NCBI GenBank assembly: GCA_025786725.1
Contig: JAHLTZ010000047.1
Location: 1-64,000 of the forward strand
Length of the DNA stretch: 64,000 bases
Direction of reading: 5' to 3'
Source of the DNA: Syncephalis fuscata
Lineage: Eukaryota > Zoopagomycota > Zoopagomycetes > Zoopagales > Piptocephalidaceae
In this document: piece by piece, positions 43,551-56,308 of the stretch
How the letters are laid out: each line of letters opens with the position of its first letter
How positions within the stretch are numbered: the stretch's first letter is position 1
The notes under the pieces: generated by a model
What the model was told of the DNA's origin: nothing
Databases searched by the model: none
Seen by the model: only the letters and a program-made list of their open reading frames with translations
Translations under genes and position numbers: made by a program

Positions 43551-46500
43551 ATGCGACTATACCTATTAGTGTGGTTTGCAATTTGGAGCGGCAAACTTGG
43601 TTTGATAAACGGCGGCGTTATCCAAACCTCTCAACGTAGTACTCATAGTAATGGCAATCGTTACAATCCACATATTACCGGCAATTCACAGCTTAGTGTG
43701 GGATTAGGGGCAAGCTGTGGCGTGTCTTCACTGTCGAATCGTCATAGCAATGATTTGGGACCCACGTGTACTTCAGGATTAATTTGTGTGCCACCCGTTA
43801 TTCCTGGATTCTTTGGCGTGTGTGCACCACCAGGAATGCGTTTTGCTCCTGAAGATGCTGCATGTGGCGGTGAGCATATTGGTCGTATTGGCTGCTTACC
43901 TGGTCTTGGCTGTGAGCCATCGGGGCCCAATAGCAGCGCAGGTATTTGTCGACGGGAGTCCCCGCCATTATTCCCGTCTTTGGGACCGGCCCCTGTGCCG
44001 CCTCAGCCTCCACCACCACCGCCGCCTGTGCAGCCACCAGAGTCATTAGATTCATTGGAATGGCCATTAGAGTCGCCATTAGAGTTGCCATTAGAGGCAC
44101 CGTTACTACCACTAGTATCGCCGGATCCTGATGAGGATTGCTTTGAGCCTGTAAAAATACCACCAACACCATATAAAAATCCATCGTCTCCACCAAAGAC
44201 GGCAGATGTCCTAATGGATGTCCAAATGGCTATATGTGTATTCAAGGTAGCTGCCAGCTAACTCAAAATTCATCGACTATCTGGAGTCCTCCTTTATCTC
44301 CAGAATTAAATCTTGAAGATACTTGTGATGCGAGCTGTGCGCCTGGCCATACTTGTGTCGATAACAGGTGCCAGTTTGATTTTAATTCATATAATGTATA
44401 TAAGTCACCGCCTTATTACAACGGCAACCAATCGGGCTGTACTGTAACCTGTTCAAGTGGCTTTATTTGTATTAATGGGCAATGTAAACAAAAGTATGAA
44501 TCACCACCATTACAATTACCACAACTAGGTGATCGTTGTGTTGCGCAATGTGACCAAGGATTGGTATGCACTAAAGGCGTTTGTACTTTGGCATTGCCGC
44601 CACCAGTGCGGCCACCACCAGTATATCCATCACCAGTGCGGCCACCACCAGTATATCCATCACCAGTGCGGCCACCGCCAGTATATCCATCACCAGTGCG
44701 ACCACCACCCATAAATCCGCCACCAGTGCGGCCACCACCAGTGCAGCCACCGACTGTAGATCCACCAACAGTGCAGCCACCACCGCCACCACCTACATCG
44801 CAATTAGGTGAATTTTGTGTTGATAAGTGTGCTGAAGGATTGGTATGCTTTAAAAATGTTTGCATTTTGGTACTGCCGCCACCAACAACAGTGCCACCAA
44901 CAGTGCCACCAACAACAGTGTCACCAACGGCACCACCACCATTACAATTACCACAACTAGGTGATCGTTGTGTTGCTCAATGTGACCAAGGATTGGTATG
45001 CGCTAGAGGCGTTTGTACTTTAGCATTGCCGCCACCAGTAAATCCACCACCAATGAATCCGCCACCAGTGAATCCGCCACCAGTGAATCCGCCACCAGTG
45101 AATCCGCCACCAGTGAATCCGCCACCAGTGAATCCGCCACCAGTGAATCCGCCACCAGTGAATCCGCCACCAGTGCAGCCACCACCTGTACAGCCACCTA
45201 GTACAAATCATTATTCGAATGGATATCCTTATTGGAAGCCGGTCTATTATCCATCACCACCAGCTTCAGTAAGACATAGAGTGCCGTATGGATCAGGCAT
45301 ATTATTGCCAAATCCTCCAAGTCCGCCATCAGTAAATATGCCACCTTCAGTTGATGATAATGAAGATCCGTTTTTGTCCAACACAAATCCTACGCCTATT
45401 GATACAGCACCATTTGTAGATCCTACGCCCATTGATACTATATCTGAAAATCCCATAGCAATCGATCCTACACCATCTGAAGAGCCTACGCCTGTTGATA
45501 ATCCAAATGCGGATCCATTTCCGACTCTTCCTATGATATTTGAACCAATTGAGCTTGAAGAGCCATCCCCACTGAAAACCAACAACACCAGTGCCTAATA
45601 ATTCGAATAATCCAGAAAACATAGATGAAAGCTTGAACTGTAATGAAGACGGATGTTTACCAGAGTCTTCAATGGATCCTATGCCTGTTATACCGCCACC
45701 ACCAGCACCAAAAGCAATACCGACACTTAAGCCGAAGTCGACAATGCAGCCAACATTAACGCCAAAACCAGCATTTGTACCAACAACTGTTGAAGCTCTA
45801 CCAGGAGATGGTGAGCTTTGTAACATACTTGCCAGCGAGGCTATCGATGTGTGGAGCATCTATGCGTGCGCACGCCTTATGACCCTCGTCTTGTACCAAT
45901 AGTAAAGCCGCCTACTCAAACACGTAAACCAATGTCAACTTTAGTGCCATTTATACCGACACAAACGCCTCAATTAAATGCAGTGCCGCCAACTAGCAAA
46001 CGCCAGCCTGAAAAAGCACCAGCAATAAATACACCTCAATTACCAACCAAATCTATTCAGCATCCTAGACCAGCTCAAGCTGCACCTCAAAAAACACCGG
46101 CTCAAGCTCAGAATCCCAAGCCAGTAAAAGCACCTTCGGCACCTCTTTATGCACCAAATTATCAAGTACCAAGAGTTCCAACATGGCCATACGGATACCA
46201 GGCGCCGATGTCGCCGCCACAAACATCACTAGAAGAGCAGCCATTAGATTCTGAGTCACCAATCAATACTGAACCTCTACCAATCATGCCGCTACCTGTA
46301 TTACCAGCACCCGAGCCCGAGCCCGAGCCAGAAGAGCCCGAGCCAGTTGTGCCATCACCAACCATGCCACAGCCAATTACACCCCTACCATCCCGTATAC
46401 CACCAGAAATGAAGCCGCTGCCGGTCATTCCAGTACCTATTGTACTATCAAGAACAAGAACAATACCACTATCCCTTCAGACAATTAATACTCAGCCTTT

Positions 46501-47506
46501 AGACGTTGTGCCTTCAAGAGATCCTTCTAGAAGCACACCAACTAATACTGCAGTGCCCAATCCAGCTCTAGGAAACGGACAAGATGCTCAAGCTACACTT
46601 CCGCTTATCTTTCTGCCGGTTGAGTTTGAAGAAGCGCCTACGCCCATTGATAATCCCGCGCCAATACCTAATGAACGAGCAGATCCAACAGATGTAGTAT
46701 CTCCACCATTAGCGCAGCCTCCGTCGCCGCCATCTCTACCACTGCAACAACCACCACCGTCTCTGCCACCACCGCAACGACCACCATCTCAGTCGCCACC
46801 GCCGCCTAACAGCTTACCTGGAGAAGGACAAACATGTGTTAATGCTTGTAGAAATGGACTTATTTGCTCGGTTGGCATATGTGTTCGAGTAGCTCCACCA
46901 CCTCGTACAATAACACCACCATCGCCACCATTATTACGACCTACACCATTTTTTCCTAGAGAAAATGAGAACTGTAGCACATTATGTTCTCCAGGACTCA
47001 TATGTTCATCAGGAAAATGTGTAAGAACATCGCCCGTGGTATCACCGCCTTTACCGCTGCCTATGCCATTAAACCACAATAGCTGCACGACTTATTGTCC
47101 TTTAGGACAAGTTTGTATTTTTGGCCGTTGTATCCCCAAAAGTCCTTACAAACCATTGTTTAACAACAACAACAATCACTACTACATGCCGAACTATCCT
47201 TCCATCAACGCTGACAGCTCACCAGAAACGATATTACCGGAGTTAATGGAGGATTCGTTGAGTGATGATGGTGGCAGTAATTTTGGCACAAGCCGATACC
47301 TGAACGGCGATAATAATGACGGTTATTTATGGGAGAACGAGCTTCCTGATGCCAATGATTTTTCGGCTTCTTTGATGTCATCAAGTGCTGGCTTACTGGA
47401 TTCAGCATCGCTAGACAGCGATGATGATAGTGACGACGAAGACGACGTCGATAAACGCAAGAAAGCCAAGAAAAAGGTCGAGCACTTTTTGGTCTCGTCT
47501 ATGTGA
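43551..47506 (+). CDS. Secreted Pro-rich protein with repeated four-cysteine modules, three frame breaks
   Basis: It starts with a signal peptide (MRLYLLVWFAIWSGKLGLI). A Cys-rich head domain (about 43710-43960) is followed by ten modules of the form C-x3-C-x2-G-x2-C-x4-C, for example CVAQCDQGLVCTKGVC (about 44536) and CVNACRNGLICSVGIC (about 46835). Long proline linkers separate them, including PPPVYPS and PPPVNP repeats. The C-terminus is acidic (DDDSDDEDD) and then basic (DKRKKAKKK). The frame changes at about 44195-44197 (A run), 45575-45578 (A run) and 45829-45830; correcting each by one base gives 1,318 aa. The module register is conserved across each break. The build suggests an extended wall or matrix protein with disulfide knots. 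A paralog follows directly. I know no named family for the module. Confidence 0.75.
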
Positions 47507-47837
47507 TTCAATAAAGTTTGTTTATTTTTAAATGCTTGTCTCCAAATGGGTATAGCTTAGTAACATGGTATATACAGTTATAGTTCTTTTAATGTGGCGG
47601 GTTTTTATTACCCCTTAGCGATTGAATAGCTGATTTTGGGTACCAAGGAGCCCGTACCTGGCTACAGACAGAGTCCATGGCGACCTTTTTAACTATATTA
47701 AGCCGCATTACGGCATGCCACATTTGCAGCTTTCTAATACACCGATACAAATAACGCGTTTATTAGTATTTATAAATCATTTGTCCTCGTCCGCGTATTA
47801 TTGTCCAATTAGAACATATTATCTATTTAGAATAACC
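47507..47837. other. Intergenic between the two Cys-module genes
   Basis: 330 bp with an AATAAA-type signal near 47509. It presumably carries the promoter of the second gene; no specific site was recognised. Confidence 0.4.
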
Positions 47838-50277
47838 ATGAGTCGTTACAAAGCGGCGGCCCTTATTTTGTTGATCAGCTCGATGTGGCTGAGCACTGCC
47901 GTGGCCAGGCCGTGCAATACCTTTAAACAGCGGCAAAAAATGCCATCCCGTATGGTCACCGAAACTAGCGTACGAGTGCTGCCCGGTAATGTTGGTGATC
48001 GATGTGTTGCCAACGATGAAGTCCCACAAGCATGTCGACACGGACTCATTTGTATGCCAGCGGCCTTTCCTGAGTTGCTTGGTGTTTGTGCCTATCCTAA
48101 TACAATTTTTGCGATTAATGGTGAAAAGTGTGGCGACTCACCACGAGGAGAAAGACTATGCTTACCAGGATTGGCATGCTTGCCATCAGACATTGTAGAA
48201 GAAAGCATGTGCAGGCCAGAGAATGAAGCTGCTAATTTCCATCATAATAATGAATCGAATACAATGCGCAACAGTGATGACGACAATAGCAATCGTAACA
48301 ATAACAATCGTAACAATAACATTGATAATTGGAACCATGAGCATAGTAGTAATCGTGATATTAGTGGTAATAATTGGAATAACGATAATAATGACATTGG
48401 AAGTAATAACGCTAATTCAAACAATGGCAACGGCGATAACATGAATACTAATGAGCCAGTGCCCTTCATTCCAATGATGGACCCAATGCCATTTAGTCCA
48501 ATGATAGAGCCAGCGCCACTTGATATTCCAGAGACTATTTATCCAATGCATCCGCCGCCATCGTCTTTTAATAGCAAGTCGTCAAGCCCGAATGAAATAA
48601 CGCAAGCTGTGCCAGAGCCCACTCAGGCTTTAGTAGAGCCCACGCCGGAACCTATACCAGAGCCCATGCAGGAGCCTACACACAAACCAACGCTTATTAC
48701 TATACACAAGCCAAGGCATCATCATACGCATCATCATACACATCATCATACACCTCATCATACACCTCATCATACACCTCATCATACACCTCATCATACA
48801 TCTCGGCCTAAACATCGGCCCACGCATGAAATTAATACTGCACCTTGGAATGATCGGCCATTTAATAACGTTGGCCCCTTGCCGAACGAGACGCCACGGC
48901 TGTTAATGACATCCCACCAGCACTGGCTACGCCAATAGCAACGATGGCACCACAAGAACAGGTAACACTGCCTTTATCTGATCCAATGATGCTACCAACG
49001 ACTACTACACCTGAATTACCACAAACAGAGCCTGTCATACCACCAGATAATTTGGTAATAGAAACACCACAAGTGGAGCTACCATTAAAGCCACTAGAGA
49101 ATGTACCGCCACAGACAATGGCGCCGCTATCTCCTCCCGAGCCAATGGTATCGCCCATTATGTTGCCATTCGCTCCATTCGAAGAAATACCATCGCCAGC
49201 AGAGCCGTTTAACTACCCGAAGCAACAATGCCCGCTATGCAGGTAGTGCCTTCGTTGCCAGCGCCAGAAACAACACCATTTGCCAAAGAAACAGTTAACC
49301 CAAATCATGCTAAGCCGATAGAAGTTACTAGCCGTCCAGCTGCACCTGCAATCATTTCATCTCATCTGCCTAATCCGAAGGTTGAGACGATAAAACACTT
49401 TTTAACGAGTGCATTGCCTGCATCTCCTACAAGCAATTTTGAACAGCCAGAAACAACGGCCTTCTTTACTGTAGCGCATCCTCCTGCGCCCGTTGCAACT
49501 CCAGCATTGCCAATGACTAATGCACCCATGAATCCATCGGCGGCAGCGCCTGCTGTACAGGCACAGCCAATCAATACCGTAATACCCGTAGAACATGCAA
49601 AACCTGTCATTGTAGCCCCAATTGCTACAACAATAGCGCCACTTCCCGCAGCATCATCACATAAGCCGCTAGCCACACCCGTGGCACAAACACACACACC
49701 TGTTATGCAGCCAGCAAGACCGGCAGTGCCAACCAACCAACCAGCACAGAAAGCACCTGTAAACAAGCCGGCTCCACCACAAGTTAACACGCATCCTAAT
49801 CTACCCAGCGCAGACATTGCAATGACTGCGCCATCAGAGCCTAAGTTTATGCCAAGGCCCATGATGCCAGTACCAGAGCCAATGACGCCAGACATGTCAT
49901 TTATACCAAATAGACACATGCCCATGCCGCCCAATTCATTTGCTAATCGCCCAATGATGCCAGACATGCCATTTATACCAAATAGACACATGCCCATGCC
50001 AGCCAATTCATTTGCTAATCGCCCAATGATGCCCATGATGCCACCACAGTTTTCAAATCACCTCCCATCTTCATTCGATGAAATGAATATAAGGCCATTC
50101 CGACCAAATGAGCCACACAATGACTTCTTTGATGAACCAAGTGATCGAATGGCATCTGATGATGACGACGATGACGACGATAATGACGACGAAGACGACG
50201 ACGATAATAATGACAGAGATAATGATTCGTCTTTTGATGACGATGACGATTTCAGAAGAGCACATTGGCTATTTTAA
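47838..50277 (+). CDS. Secreted Cys-head, His- and Pro-rich protein, two frame breaks
   Basis: The start at 47838 begins a signal peptide (MSRYKAAALILLISSMWLS). The head domain is homologous to that of the upstream gene: both carry C-x2-G-L-x-C followed by GVC and then C-LPGL-x-C. Next come an Asn-rich stretch, Pro/Glu repeats, a His-rich repeat (HHT and PHHT units, about 48718-48805), a long Pro/Ala region with MPDM-FIPNRHMPMP repeats (about 49890-50000) and an acidic tail of Asp runs. Frame breaks at about 48895-48898 and 49216-49218 (C run) each need one base; corrected, it is 813 aa. The single-module head and different linkers show divergence after duplication. The His repeats could bind metal. 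A wall or secreted role is inferred. Confidence 0.72.
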
Positions 50278-50314
50278 ATAATAAAGACTAGTTTATAATA
50301 AAATTGCGCATCTT

Positions 50315-51408
50315 TTATTCTTTAATACCATAATCACGCGCCAGCACTTCATCTAGCGCTGGTTTGTCAACGGCAATCAGACGTAATGCATCAGCTTCCA
50401 ATAGATGTAGCCGTTTGCCGACAAGCACAAGTGAATGCAGCGGCGCGCCAAAATCGACGTCCTTTAACTGGGTCAATGTACCAGCACGCATTAATTGCGT
50501 CTCGCCACCAAGACGCGCCACGCCAATGGCAATAGTGTCGGCCGTATAGGCTATTAGCTTGGTATTAATACATTATCGTGTATTTATGGTGAATTATTTG
50601 TATTTACCTTTTTCACCACGCTTCTCTTCAATCTCTAGCAATTGTTCAACGGCTTGATTGATTGTCATGTAGCGTGGTGGCTCATAAACAGGCCTTCCTC
50701 TTTTGTCATCATTGCTTAATGTAAGCAATTTTTTATTGCCACTTTAAAATAACTTACCGCGCTAGACTTTCAAGTGTTGGTTCTTTGACTTTAATATCTA
50801 TTTATCGATAGATTATTAGTTTATTAAACATTGGTTGTCATTCTAGCCTACCTAATAAACAAAGTGTATGTAGACCAATTTGAACATTTTCTTGAATTTT
50901 TGGATAAAAGCTATCGGGCCGCCAGTTTTCTGTGAAGAAGACAAGCGAGATTGTCTGACCAAAATTATACAGCTGAAGACCACAGGCACCAACGGCATTC
51001 ATAATCGACGCATTATGTATTACTTTGACGGGAATATCAAGTTCGGCAGCCCGTAGTGCCAAGTCGGAATGCGTTGTTGCGCTAAACATTCATTGTACAC
51101 AATGTTTAGCTTAGAGTAATAGAATTCGGTGTAAATACTTGCCCGTACGGATCGCCAACTACCAAAAATGCCACGTCGACGTCTTTTGCACCTTCGAGGA
51201 TGGAGTCGCTTCCGGATTCAACGAGTTCACGATCGGCAACAATAACTTTACGACCGTAAAAGTTTTCAAGCCGTGTTGGATCGGCCGAGCCCATAAGCAC
51301 GCTCGTGTATGCTTCTAGATAGACGCGACTACATTGCTTAATGATCTCCAGGCCACGAACCGTGACATCGCGTTCGTCGCCCAAACCGAGTCCAATAAAA
51401 TAAAGCAT
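50315..51408 (-). CDS. DPH5: Diphthine methyl ester synthase
   Basis: Five exons on the minus strand (51143-51408, 50852-51081, 50758-50797, 50608-50699, 50315-50550) give 287 aa, normal for the family. It starts [21 protein letters not shown], the Gly-rich SAM-binding start of tetrapyrrole-methylase-fold enzymes. Also visible are [41 protein letters not shown] and [20 protein letters not shown]. It methylates the modified histidine of elongation factor 2 in diphthamide synthesis in the cytosol. The first intron (51082-51142) needs a GC-AG boundary (donor GCAAGT) to keep GDPYGATTHSD in frame. It converges with the Cys-module gene, only 37 bp away. Confidence 0.95.
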
Positions 51409-52611
51409 GGTGTACTTTTAACAACTAAAAAAAGAAAAATAAAAAATTATACACACACGCAACTCAACTAGCTCAATATTAAGCAGTATACAATGTCGTG
51501 ACTTTTTCCGAATATGTGACAGTCTACCAAGCTACAAAAACATACAGACAAACAAGTAATATTAAATATATTATAGTGATCAAGTATTTAATGTTTTATT
51601 AACATTCTTAAAAATAATAATAAAAAGTAAATGCTTTAAAGGGATGGTTTATTGTTATTATTCAAAATCTACAGGTAAATAAACTTTAAAATAAGCTAAT
51701 ATTTAATTTAAATGGCTTCATAGTATTAGAAGGTGCCTTGTATATAATATAGTAATATTGCTGGCGCTATGTTTAGAAAAAGGAAAGATAATAAGCAACA
51801 TAATAGTCAATGTACTAGCGACAAAGATATGCTACACTATTTAGTAATATTGTTTAATGTTATAATAGATCATTTTGCCGACAAATGTAGTAAAAGTAAT
51901 ATTGTATTATAGCGTTTATATTCATCTAAAAGTTACTACTAATAAATCAATCTAGCCAATTATGAGTTATACTTTGTATTTTGTGCTAGTAGTTATACGT
52001 GTAAATGTAATATTAAAGTTTTTTTAGATATGTTCAATCAACACAGTGTATTAATTTATCGTATTCAGTTATGAGTTTGTTGCTTTGACTTGTATATTTA
52101 ATAAACACATAACAAAAGCATAGCAAGTGTTTACAAAATCAAATATTTGTTTTTGGTATATTAATGTAGCTTATACTCAGTAGTGCTGTTGCATTGCCGA
52201 TGCGATAATATCTACTAATATCCATATTAGCCAATATTTTTACGTAATGAATACACTAAATTTATATATCTATTTATTATATCGATTCATTATTATTATT
52301 ACTATTGATAGTTTTATTGCAATATTTGTTAATAATCAATTTAAAAAAGACTTTGTTGCGCGTAATTTTTTATTTTAGTCGAGGTTAAGTTCGATTGCAT
52401 AGATAATGCAAATAAGTAGAGATACGAAACTGCAACGACGTTATATACTAGAGGGAAAGGCTAGTCACTCTACACGTACTATGCAAGCGAAGGGAAAGAT
52501 AGAGTTCGAAGAGAGTAAAATATTGGTCACCTGTTCAACTGATATTCAGTGCAGATGACACACACACACACGCCCGCACAACAAACATATCAAGTAAAAT
52601 CAATTTTCAAA
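51409..52611. other. Intergenic between DPH5 and aconitase
   Basis: 1.2 kb, mostly AT-rich, holding the DPH5 promoter and the aconitase 3' region. An ACAC microsatellite lies at about 52557-52571. No gene was seen. Confidence 0.4.
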
Positions 52612-55423
52612 TTAGGCAGTGCCAGCTTTGGCAGCCATCAAGTTAAGTGCCGAACCAGCCTTGAACCATTCAATTTGGCCTTCGTTCATCGTGTGGTTGA
52701 CGGTGATGTCGACTACCTTACCGTCGGCCTTGTGTAGGCGTAATGTAAGTGGGACACCTGGAGTAAAGTTGGTAACGCCAACGATATCGACACGGTCGCT
52801 TGGGTCGATCTTTTCGTAGTCGGCGGGATTGGCAAAGGTCAGTGGGAGCATACCTTGCTTCTTGAGATTTGTTTCGTGGATACGAGCGAATGACTTGACA
52901 ATTACAGCCGAACCACCAAGATGACGGACTTCTAGCGCAGCATGTTCGCGAGATGAGCCCTCACCGTAGTTTTCGTCACCAACGACGACCCATGGGACAT
53001 TCTTGGCCTTGTAGTCACGGGCCACAGCTGGAACGGCGTCGAATTCACCAGTCAACACGTTCTTGACGCAGTTAGCCTTGTCGTTTTCGATGTTGATAGC
53101 GCCAATCAACATATTGTTGCTAATGTTGTCTAAATGGCCACGGTATTTGAGCCATGGGCCGGCCATGGAGATGTGATCGGTCGTGCACTTGCCCTTGACC
53201 TTAATAAGAATTGGCATGTTGGATGGGTCCTTGCCATCCCACTTCTTGAATGGTGTTAGCAATTCTAGACGATTGCTCTTTGGGTCAACGACGACCTTGA
53301 CGCCAGCAGCTTCAACACGGTCGGTTGGTGGTGCTTGATAGGTATTCTCACCGGCATCGTAGCCATTAGTTGGCAATTCGTCGCCGTATGGTGCAGTGAA
53401 CTTGAACTTTTCACCATCCTTGCCAGTAAGCGTGTCGGTGATTGGGTTGAAGCGCAAATCACCAGCAAATGTCATAGCTGTTACAATTTCTGGACTGGCG
53501 ACGAATGCGTGTGTTGCTGGATTGGCATCGTTACGACCGGTGAAGTTACGATTGTAGCTTGTAATAATAGAGTTCTTTTCGCCCTTCTTCACGTCACGAC
53601 GGTCCCATTGACCGATGCAAGGACCGCAGGCATTGGCAAGCACAGTGGCACCAGCAGCACCCAACACGTCGATCTGTCCATCACGAGCAATGGTGGCGCG
53701 AATCTGCTCACTACCCGGGGTAACAGTGAATAGCGACTTGGATGTAAGGCCGTGCGATAGAGCCTCCTTGGCAATTGAGGCTGAACGGGCCATATCTTCG
53801 TAGGAAGAGTTGGTGCAAGAGCCGATCAAGCCAACCTTAAGTTCAGCTGGCCAGTTGTTGGACTCAACAGCGTCCTTGAACTTGCTCAATGGTGTAGCAA
53901 GATCTGGAGTAAATGGACCATTGATATATGGCTCAAGTTCTGTCAAGTTGATTTCAATAACTTGGTCATACTTGGCATCTTCGTCGGCACGTAAGTTATG
54001 AGCAAAGCGTTCCGAAGCAGTAGCAATTTGAGAGCGGTTAGTAGCGCGCAAGTAGGCGCCCATACGATGGTTGAATGGGAATACGGAGGTAGTAGCACCA
54101 ATCTCAGCACCCATGTTACAAATGGTTGCCATACCAGTGCAGGATAGACTGTCGACACCTTCACCAAAGTATTCAACGATGGCACCAGTACCACCCTTGA
54201 CGGTAAGAATGCCAGCAACCTTAAGAATAACATCTATAATCATGATTGTAGTTAGTCAGTCAGATAACACAGCAATTGTACTATAGCTTACCCTTAGGCG
54301 AAGTCCAGCCGCTAATCTTGCCTGTAAGCTTGACACCAATGGCCTTTGGACATTTGACTTCCCATGGAATATCGGCCATAACATCGACGGCATCAGCACC
54401 ACCAACACCAACGGCAATCATACCAAGACCACCAGCATTGGGTGTATGCGAGTCAGTACCGATCATAAGACCACCGGGGAAGGCGTAGTTTTCCAAAATA
54501 ATCTGGTGAATAATACCAGAACCTGGACGCCAGAAACCAATACCGTACTTGGATGAAGCGGTAGACAAAAAGTCGTAGACTTCCTTGTTGATATCCTCGG
54601 CACGGGCCAAATCGCGTACACCACCGACTTGCGCCTCGATAAGATGGTCGCAATGGACGGTTGTGGGCACGGCTACTTGTGGAAGACCGGCAGACATGAA
54701 TTGCAACAATGCCATCTATTTAACACAGTACTATTAATAATGATTTATTGATATTTCATTACAGTTTATTTACCTGAGCGGTGGCATCTTGACAGGCTAC
54801 GCGATCTGGACGCAATTTCAAATAGCTGACACCACGTTCAATGTCTTGGTGGTGTGGATCGTCCAAATGACCGTAGACAATCTTCTCCGATAAAGTCAAA
54901 GGGCGATTGAGACTACAAATCACAACTGGTAAGTAATGACGTATGCAGAACACGATATGCTATATATGCTATTTGCCTATTAGTTTTTGTTTACTTACCG
55001 CTTACGAACAATAGCAAGATTGTCCTCAATACGTTTGTAGTTGATAAATTTTCCCTTTTCCACGCAGGACATAGGTACTCGATCTAAACCGGCATCGGAA
55101 GCTTGCGCAAAGCCACGCACTTGACTAGTCAACGCGGCCGGTGCACGAGAGGCAGCGACACGGCGAAGCGTGCTCGACTAAATAGCGCAAATAGGATAGA
55201 AAAAGTAGCGGATTAGTCATTGAATAACATATAGTTTGGATCATTGATTTATTAAAGCCAAAAAGTCACGTCGAGCACAGAGAGAGCAAGAGAGCAAGAG
55301 AGCAAGCAAGTATAAAAGCAATGCAAATTTATTATATCGTTGTTGCCGTATCAGCGATGCCGATCAATATAGTACGCGTGCCTTACTTACCACACCAAGG
55401 TTGCCCACAGCAGAGCGTAGCAT
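52612..55423 (-). CDS. ACO1: Mitochondrial aconitate hydratase
   Basis: Five exons on the minus strand (55391-55423, 54999-55177, 54774-54912, 54292-54715, 52612-54233) give 798 aa. The N-terminus is a classic mitochondrial presequence ([11 protein letters not shown], then [15 protein letters not shown]) before the mature start. Conserved parts: [41 protein letters not shown], the 4Fe-4S cysteines in [12 protein letters not shown] and [10 protein letters not shown], and [15 protein letters not shown] in the swivel domain. It isomerises citrate to isocitrate in the TCA cycle. No frame break is seen. Intron 1 (55178-55390) separates the first eleven codons of the presequence from the rest. Confidence 0.97.
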
Positions 55424-56308
55424 GTTGGTAACAGCAACTAGAACAAATGTTGTTGCCACCAAGCAACAAGGAACAAAGAAAGTAGATAAAGAAGCAAGCA
55501 GTGAATGGTAGTGGAAAGAGAGAAGGAAGGAGGCAAACAACGACGACACCTTTTATTTTGTACTGTTGTGTGTGTGTGTGTTTGCACCGGACATGCACAT
55601 GTCTGTGTATGGATTGTGTGTTGTTGTTAAAGGGGATACAACGGATAAAAGTATAGGAAATTCCCAGGTGTAATGACGATGCTACTACTAATAATGCTAA
55701 TAATACATCTAACGATGAAATCATCTTTGGTTATTGTGTCCAAATAACAATTATTACAAAAACATGTGACAGTGTGATACAGCTGTTTGCTAGTTTATTA
55801 TAAACGTGTTGATACAAGTATATTGTTATTGCCGACTATTACTATTGAAACGTTAATTAGTACACTAGCCACACTGATAGACTACACGCTTTGTCATCTT
55901 CATTTATTGTATAAAAAGATGAAAGATATTCATATAATTAAATGACCGCTTTATCAAGGTCATTGATGCGATCAATATTTCACAAATGCTCCGTATTCTT
56001 CCGAGATTGTTTGCAAACATCCCAAAATGGTAACACAAAACAGCCATCATTATTGATCCATTTGATCTTTTGTAGGCATAAATAATTTAAACTCCAGTCT
56101 GGGGTAATAAACAGGTAGTTGCTATCCATGATCAATTATATTGACACAAATGAATAAAGTATCAAATAAGGTTAATAGTGTAGTCATTGTTATTAACTAG
56201 TGCTATTAATAATACAATAAGGTATAAACAGTGGTTGGCAACCTATTCTTTCTTGTCCACCTGGAATATCTATTATTTCATTTTAGTCATAGTATTATTG
56301 CTAATACA
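55424..56308. other. Divergent upstream region, aconitase and TFIIS-like gene
   Basis: 885 bp. A TG microsatellite lies at 55563-55581. Possible coding frames on the minus strand here (for example extending upstream of the aconitase Met) lack support. N-terminal exons of the TFIIS-like gene might lie here, but I could not find them. Confidence 0.4.

Noticed and set aside
44416-44865. Gly-rich minus-strand frames opposite the Cys-module genes
   Set aside because: They are reverse shadows of proline codons.
45040-45180. Regular short repeats resembling a CRISPR array
   Set aside because: They are 15-base in-frame codon repeats encoding PPPVN within a secreted protein of a eukaryote, without spacers.
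53335-53733. Plus-strand frames inside aconitase
   Set aside because: They are shadows of a strongly conserved minus-strand exon.
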